From Bacillota bacterium (GTDB lineage: Bacteria > Bacillota > Clostridia > Lachnospirales > Lachnospiraceae): a stretch of 64,000 bases of DNA. The notes under the pieces were generated by a model. The model saw nothing but the letters and a program-made list of their open reading frames with translations, did not search any database and had not been told where the DNA came from. Of the stretch, positions 59,614 through 64,000 are shown in pieces. The position numbers and the translations under genes are program-made. The stretch spans positions 186,001 through 250,000 of the forward strand of contig JAEXNR010000007.1 of assembly GCA_023439505.1 (NCBI GenBank), in the 5' to 3' direction. Position 1 is the stretch's first letter, and every line of letters starts with the position of its first letter.

Positions 59614-61371
59614 ATGAATATTATTTTCTTATCCGAACTTGCTGATATCGCTTTTATTGAATACATGAAAACAAAAGGAACAGTGATACTCGTTCCGGAA
59701 GATGTGCGGTTTGATCCTGGAATCCGTTCCCATCCGGATCTGATTTTATCAGTCATAGACGATACTTTGGTGATAGATCCACACGCACATCAGAATATAT
59801 TTAACCAGCTGGACGCTCTGGGAATTCCCTATGTTATGGGAACTTCAAGGCTCTCCGGTGTTTATCCCGGGGATATCCCTTATAATGCAGTGATTACAAA
59901 GGAATTTATAATTCACAATCCGGAATATACGGATTCCCTTCTCTTCACACATAGCAAGTATACGAACAAGCATTTAATTCCTGTGAAACAAGGCTATACC
60001 AAGTGTTCTACTGTTGTAGTCAACGATAATTCCATCATTACCGGTGATCCTGGGATCTATCAGTGTTCGAAGGATCTTATGAATGTACTTTTCATTCAAT
60101 CGGGTCATGTGGTACTGGAAGGATTCGACACCGGATTTCTTGGCGGTGCCAGCGCAAGTTTTCAGGATAGCATTCTATTTCACGGGGATCTGAGCAAACA
60201 TCCTGACTATTTACGAATCAAAGCCTTTGTTGAGGCGGCAGACAAGGAAGTAATCTATTTTAAAGAATTTCCGCTTACGGATATCGGCTCCGTCCTCATT
60301 TACCAGACTCCCCAGCTCATACCATCGGATCCGCCTTCTAATATAAAAAAGCATGTCAACATTCCCATATTCATCTCACATGAAGGCTGCCCCAACGATT
60401 GCGTATTCTGTAACCAAAGAAAGATTACGGCAAAGGACCAAGCGATGACACTGGAGGAGGTTGCACACCAGATTACAACCTACTCTTCTACGCTGGATCA
60501 TCATACAGATGTAGAACTCGCCTTCTTTGGCGGAAGCTTTACCGGAATTGAGTCCGGGCTGCAGGAACGTTATCTAAAATTCGCCTATGATTATAAACAA
60601 GCTGGAAAGCTGCATGGTATCCGCCTGTCCACCAGACCGGATTATATTACCCCTGAAATTTTGGATAGATTAAAGCATTATCAAGTGGATATCATTGAGT
60701 TGGGCGTTCAATCCCTGGACGAGACGGTATTAAAGGCTTCAAACAGAGGTCACCTGGTGAAGGATGTATATCAGGCCGTGCATTTAATCAAAGCATACGG
60801 ATTTCGTCTGGGCATTCAATTAATGACAGGCTTACCTAAGGATACGAAGGAGCGTTCTGTGTTTTCATCCAAACTTGCCGCCTTATTAAAACCGGAATTT
60901 ATACGCATCTATCCTACTCTGGTAATTAAAGAAACCCATTTGCTTAAACTATGCCGGATGGGAGAATATCAGCCACTCTCCCTGGAAACTGCCGTGGATT
61001 GGACCAAAGAAATGTATCAGGTATTTTTAAGGGATCAAATTCCGGTCATCCGCATGGGTTTACAGCCCACGGATCTGATTGCAGAGGGGAAAGAGGTCGT
61101 TTATGGTCCTTTCCATCCTGCCTTTCGCCAGCTTGTGGAAAGCAGTTATTTTCTTGATCTGATAACCGCTATGTTAAGTAAGATTGATGTTCCCCTTCCG
61201 AACGCTGCCCCAATCATAATCCGATGCAATCCCAGGGATTTGTCACAGGTAATCGGTCATCATCGAAAGAATCTTCTTACCCTGAAGAAATTTTATCCCA
61301 ATCTTAAGATAAGTCCGGATCCTGCAGTGAAGTCCATGAAGCTGGATCTTCCATATGATATTCAAACATAA
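59614..61371 (+). CDS. DUF6873-radical SAM (Elp3-like) fusion protein
   Basis: 585 aa. Residues 1-230 match a GME-fold DUF6873 domain: VKQGYTKCSTVVVNDNSIITGDPGIY, then LEGFDTGFLGGASA and LTDIGSVLIY. From about 245 there is a radical SAM enzyme: IPIFISHEGCPNDCVFCNQRKI with the 4Fe-4S motif CxxxCxxC (Cys265, 269, 272 by my count), AFFGGSFTGIE, IRLSTRPDYITPEILDRL, IELGVQSLDETVLKASNRGH. The latter resembles the Elp3-like uncharacterised family, which lacks the acetyltransferase domain. In related bacteria these two are, to my knowledge, mostly separate genes. Substrate unknown. Confidence 0.85.
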   Translation: MNIIFLSELADIAFIEYMKTKGTVILVPEDVRFDPGIRSHPDLILSVIDDTLVIDPHAHQNIFNQLDALGIPYVMGTSRLSGVYPGDIPYNAVITKEFIIHNPEYTDSLLFTHSKYTNKHLIPVKQGYTKCSTVVVNDNSIITGDPGIYQCSKDLMNVLFIQSGHVVLEGFDTGFLGGASASFQDSILFHGDLSKHPDYLRIKAFVEAADKEVIYFKEFPLTDIGSVLIYQTPQLIPSDPPSNIKKHVNIPIFISHEGCPNDCVFCNQRKITAKDQAMTLEEVAHQITTYSSTLDHHTDVELAFFGGSFTGIESGLQERYLKFAYDYKQAGKLHGIRLSTRPDYITPEILDRLKHYQVDIIELGVQSLDETVLKASNRGHLVKDVYQAVHLIKAYGFRLGIQLMTGLPKDTKERSVFSSKLAALLKPEFIRIYPTLVIKETHLLKLCRMGEYQPLSLETAVDWTKEMYQVFLRDQIPVIRMGLQPTDLIAEGKEVVYGPFHPAFRQLVESSYFLDLITAMLSKIDVPLPNAAPIIIRCNPRDLSQVIGHHRKNLLTLKKFYPNLKISPDPAVKSMKLDLPYDIQT

Positions 61372-61414
61372 GTTATGCCAAGGAATAGCTCCATGGAAAG
61401 AACCTTATTACAAT

Positions 61415-61464
61415 AAAAAAGTGGTAGACACGGGTCAAACAAACCGTCGTATACCACTTTTTTT
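61415..61464. terminator. bidirectional rho-independent terminator
   Basis: AAAAAGTGGTA with TACCACTTTTTT arms, an inner ACGG/CCGT stem, A-run and T-run on either side; it lies between convergent genes. Confidence 0.9.
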
Positions 61465-61525
61465 ATTCCGTTTAAAGTAGAATGCCTTCCCCCTCCAGAG
61501 AAAAGATATCCTGTTTTGTATCCGG

Positions 61526-62809
61526 TTATATTAGTTTAATGATATCAAAGGTAGCAATAATCGTCGTCCATAATTGAGGATAATAGATCATAATATTCCA
61601 TATACCGCTGCCATTTAAATTGTATTCAAAAATTAATTCATTCAGTGCATTGATGCTTCTGCCATCGATAAACCAGATAATATGACGTTCCGAAATCCCC
61701 CCAAAGTTCTGTTCATAATAAAAATATGGCGTCTGAGAGGTCTCATCAAATAATACGATTGCATTCACTTCCCTTGCCAGATTGTAAACGGAAAGAATGG
61801 ATAGTGCATACGCCGAGGATTCACCGGGAACATATGGCAATTCCCAGTCATATCCAATGGTAGGCTTTCCTATTACAATTTTATTAGGAGGCACATTGCT
61901 TTTTAGTAAATACTCAAGTAATTCTTTTGTATAGTTAATATTGCTCACCGGGGTAGGCGGTCCAATATTAGATCCCCATACAAACCTCATAAATACCATA
62001 CCATCCACGTAGCGACTAAGTTTCTCATAGTCAACCGGTACGATGGTTCCATTCTCTTCAATAGGAAAATTAACAGTTATGAAAAAAAGATATCCTTCCT
62101 GCTGTACACGAAGTGATATTTTTTCTAAATACGCATGATATAACGACTCACTGTTTTTATTTAAATAATTAAAAACAATATTAATGCCCCTATAACCCTT
62201 TTGTTTCATGATCTCCATAAATTCATTGATCGTTCTTTCCTGATACTCTTCTATTCCTAAGATGCTATAAGCGGTTTCAATATCAGGCTGTCCCTGACGT
62301 GATAATGTAGTCAGCATCAGTAGCGGTACGACTCCGAATGCTTTTGACAATTCAATAATATCCGTATCATCCTGATACTCTATCACCTGGCCTTTTTCTG
62401 TGGCCCTGTAATTAAAGACGGACAGATATGTAAGATTTGGTAGTATTTTACATAGAGAATCCCGATTGATATAGGGGTAAGCATAGCCATTTGTCATAAT
62501 ACTTTTTTGTGTACGGTAGCTGATGACTAACGTTTCCCCGGGATATATAAATTCCCTTGCGGAAAGATCCGGATTATTTCTTAACAGCTGCATTACGGGT
62601 ACATCATAAGCAGCCGCAATCCCCTCCAGACTGTCTCCCTCCTGCACTACATAAGACTGTTTCGCGTACGCAATAATAATTGCCTGCCCGATCACCAAAT
62701 CATAGGGGTAACTTAAGCCATTATCCTTAACTAATTTTTCAACAGAAACACCATATTTTTCAGCGATGGAATAAATACTATCTCCTGGTAGAACAACATA
62801 AATTTCCAT
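61526..62809 (-). CDS. LysM-GH18 family protein (YaaH/SleL-like), catalytic acids missing
   Basis: About 427 aa from ATG 62809 (GAGGATGAT upstream). Two LysM domains (about 3-48 and 53-95; VLPGDSIYSIAEKYGVSVEKLVKDNGL, YVVQEGDSLEGIAAAYDVPVMQLLRNNPDL) bind peptidoglycan. The rest is a GH18 TIM barrel as in spore cortex-related YaaH. Where the active-site pattern DGxxxDxE should be, this protein has RGINIVFN (about 206-213), so both the Asp and the catalytic Glu are replaced. Other barrel strands look normal. It is probably a peptidoglycan-binding protein without hydrolase activity. Suggests a spore former. Confidence 0.88.
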   Translation of the reverse strand: MEIYVVLPGDSIYSIAEKYGVSVEKLVKDNGLSYPYDLVIGQAIIIAYAKQSYVVQEGDSLEGIAAAYDVPVMQLLRNNPDLSAREFIYPGETLVISYRTQKSIMTNGYAYPYINRDSLCKILPNLTYLSVFNYRATEKGQVIEYQDDTDIIELSKAFGVVPLLMLTTLSRQGQPDIETAYSILGIEEYQERTINEFMEIMKQKGYRGINIVFNYLNKNSESLYHAYLEKISLRVQQEGYLFFITVNFPIEENGTIVPVDYEKLSRYVDGMVFMRFVWGSNIGPPTPVSNINYTKELLEYLLKSNVPPNKIVIGKPTIGYDWELPYVPGESSAYALSILSVYNLAREVNAIVLFDETSQTPYFYYEQNFGGISERHIIWFIDGRSINALNELIFEYNLNGSGIWNIMIYYPQLWTTIIATFDIIKLI

Positions 62810-62909
62810 ATCATCCTCGCTCTTTTTACTTATTACAAATATATGAATCTGCATGTTAAATAGTATAATTTCTGTATATCTTTCTCTTTGGTTTATTTAA
62901 GAAGTAATG

Positions 62910-63638
62910 TTATTGCTTTACGAAATCTGAAAACGTAAATTGGGTATACTTTTTAAAGCATTTCCCGAAATAATTCGGATCAGGTATCCCCACTTCTTTT
63001 GCTACCTGATACATAAACATCCCGTCTCTGGCAAGCAGGATTGCACACTCCATCCTGCAGCTTGTTAAGTAATCAATAAAAGCACTCCCTGTTTCTGCCT
63101 TAAACATTCTGCTAAGATAACTGGAATTAAAGCCAAATTCCATGGCTACAGAAGTCAGATTCAATTCCGGTTCTTTATAGTGATTGCCGATATACTCCTT
63201 AATTTTTGCAATGATGGAATCCCCATCCACCCTGAGATATACTTCAGTTTTCTCCGGCTGCTCCTGTTCTAATTTTTCTCGGACCTTAAGCAATGAATCA
63301 CCGATTGCTTCTCTGTTGACGGGTTTTAATAAGTAATCACAAATTCCGATACCAATGCACTCCCTGGCATATTCAAAGTCATCAAAGGCTGTTAGAATTA
63401 TAATTTTCAGTTTTGGATACCGGTTAATCGCGATCCGTGAAAACTCTATCCCGTCCATAAAGGGCATCCGGATATCTACGAATGCAATATCCGGTCTGAT
63501 ATCATCAATTGTATTAATGGCTTCTATTCCGCTGGCAGCCTCTCCGCATAATTCAAATCCCAGCTGTTCCCACTTTATCGTAATTTTTAACAAATTTCTG
63601 GACATTTTCTCATCATCAATAATCATAACCCGAAACAT
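62910..63638 (-). CDS. YesN-type response regulator with AraC DNA-binding domain
   Basis: 242 aa from ATG 63638, preceded by GGAGGTTATC. Receiver domain (1-120): MIIDDEK acidic pair, VDIRMPFMDG (phospho-Asp about 55), LTAFDDFEYA, LLKPV (conserved Lys). AraC-type HTH at the C-terminus (about 145-242): SVAMEFGFNSSYLSRMFKAETGSAFIDYLTSCRMECA and VAKEVGIPDPNYFGKCFKKYTQFTFSDF. It works with the kinase encoded just upstream, usually controlling a sugar transport operon. Confidence 0.94.
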   Translation of the reverse strand: MFRVMIIDDEKMSRNLLKITIKWEQLGFELCGEAASGIEAINTIDDIRPDIAFVDIRMPFMDGIEFSRIAINRYPKLKIIILTAFDDFEYARECIGIGICDYLLKPVNREAIGDSLLKVREKLEQEQPEKTEVYLRVDGDSIIAKIKEYIGNHYKEPELNLTSVAMEFGFNSSYLSRMFKAETGSAFIDYLTSCRMECAILLARDGMFMYQVAKEVGIPDPNYFGKCFKKYTQFTFSDFVKQ

Positions 63639-63672
63639 GATAACCTCCATTCGTCCGCAAAGCCCCGACTGA

Positions 63673-64000
63673 TCAGAACATAGGCAGCTTAATATGAATC
63701 TCTGTGTATTGTCCCTCCTCACTCCGGATTTCGTAAACATCTTCGCGGTTATAATAATACTGTATCCGTTCAATGGTACCTTTAAATCCAAAGCTTTTGC
63801 TTTTACCGGAACTCATAATTGACGTAATCATATCCGAAGGCATACCGATGCCATCATCATATACTACAATATGAATACGATTGTTCTCAGAATAGATCGA
63901 GATTTTGATCATGCATTTTTCACCCTTCAACCGAATACCGTGGTAGATACTATTCTCCACCAATGGCTGAAGGATTAGTTTTGGAATCTGCTTCGTCAGC
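63673..64000 (-). CDS. YesM-type sensor histidine kinase, C-terminal part
   Basis: Partial; the gene continues past the right edge. The frame reads IPKLILQPLVENSIYHGIRLKGEKC (N-box of the HATPase domain), then HIVVYDDGIGMPSD (G1 box) and KSFGFKGTIERIQYYYN (a reduced G2). This is the end of a His-kinase of the YesM class. It is upstream of and codirectional with the YesN-type regulator, 35 bp apart. Confidence 0.9.
   Translation of the reverse strand, partial: LTKQIPKLILQPLVENSIYHGIRLKGEKCMIKISIYSENNRIHIVVYDDGIGMPSDMITSIMSSGKSKSFGFKGTIERIQYYYNREDVYEIRSEEGQYTEIHIKLPMF

Noticed and set aside
1..64000. tRNA, rRNA or phage attachment sites at the island edges
   Set aside because: I looked for cloverleaf ends with CCA and for integrase-like proteins and saw none; only short AT-rich repeats occur.

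Overview
The window is AT-rich chromosomal DNA. Gene content, strong AGGAGG ribosome binding sites, TTG/GTG starts and a Gram-positive cell-division cluster (sepF, ylmH) point to a low-GC Firmicute, most likely Clostridia of the Lachnospiraceae type. This is inferred from gene order and protein resemblance only; no rRNA or tRNA gene is present to confirm it.

Region by region. 1-9.6 kb (mostly + strand) is conserved core: the tail of a D-Ala-D-Ala carboxypeptidase, a small P-loop protein, a DUF378 membrane protein, then HlyD-like protein, YggS/PLPBP, sepF, ylmH, aroB, lspA, rluD-like synthase and a DUF4143 ATPase. 9.6-17.6 kb is an accessory island: a BlaI-type repressor, a decayed barstar-type inhibitor, an unknown 206-aa protein, frameshifted gene fragments, a metallo-beta-lactamase-fold hydrolase, a small tyrosine phosphatase, two GNAT acetyltransferases and a 923-aa DUF4062/TIR-like protein with a long helical-repeat body. 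17.9-25.7 kb is a catabolic operon (FAD oxidoreductase, permease, HyuA-like hydantoinase, HExxH protein, aldose-1-epimerase-like protein) divergent from an RpiR regulator, with two matching palindromes between them.

25.9-36.7 kb holds a GNAT, a beta-helix pseudogene broken by a small palindromic repeat, an ABC/ECF-sigma/Yip1 operon, an AAA ATPase, an ABC-2 exporter with a double-MerR regulator, a VOC protein and a DUF4003 protein. 37-50.2 kb holds an FMN/FAD lipoprotein reductase with a LysR regulator, a MarR-controlled heterodimeric ABC exporter, and a sugar-type ABC importer operon with two large lipoproteins but no ATPase. 50.5-55.9 kb holds an ECF sigma/anti-sigma/ABC operon, an LCP-family cell wall enzyme and a lipid kinase.

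56-64 kb holds a 985-aa metallophosphoesterase-NTPase fusion (the strongest candidate here for an undescribed, possibly defensive, single-gene system), a DUF6873-radical SAM fusion, a LysM/GH18 spore-type protein that lacks its catalytic acids, and the start of a YesMN-type two-component system. No CRISPR array, intact IS element, rRNA or tRNA was seen. Regulation is unusually readable: MerR, MarR and RpiR genes each have pairs of matching operator-like sites in the expected places.
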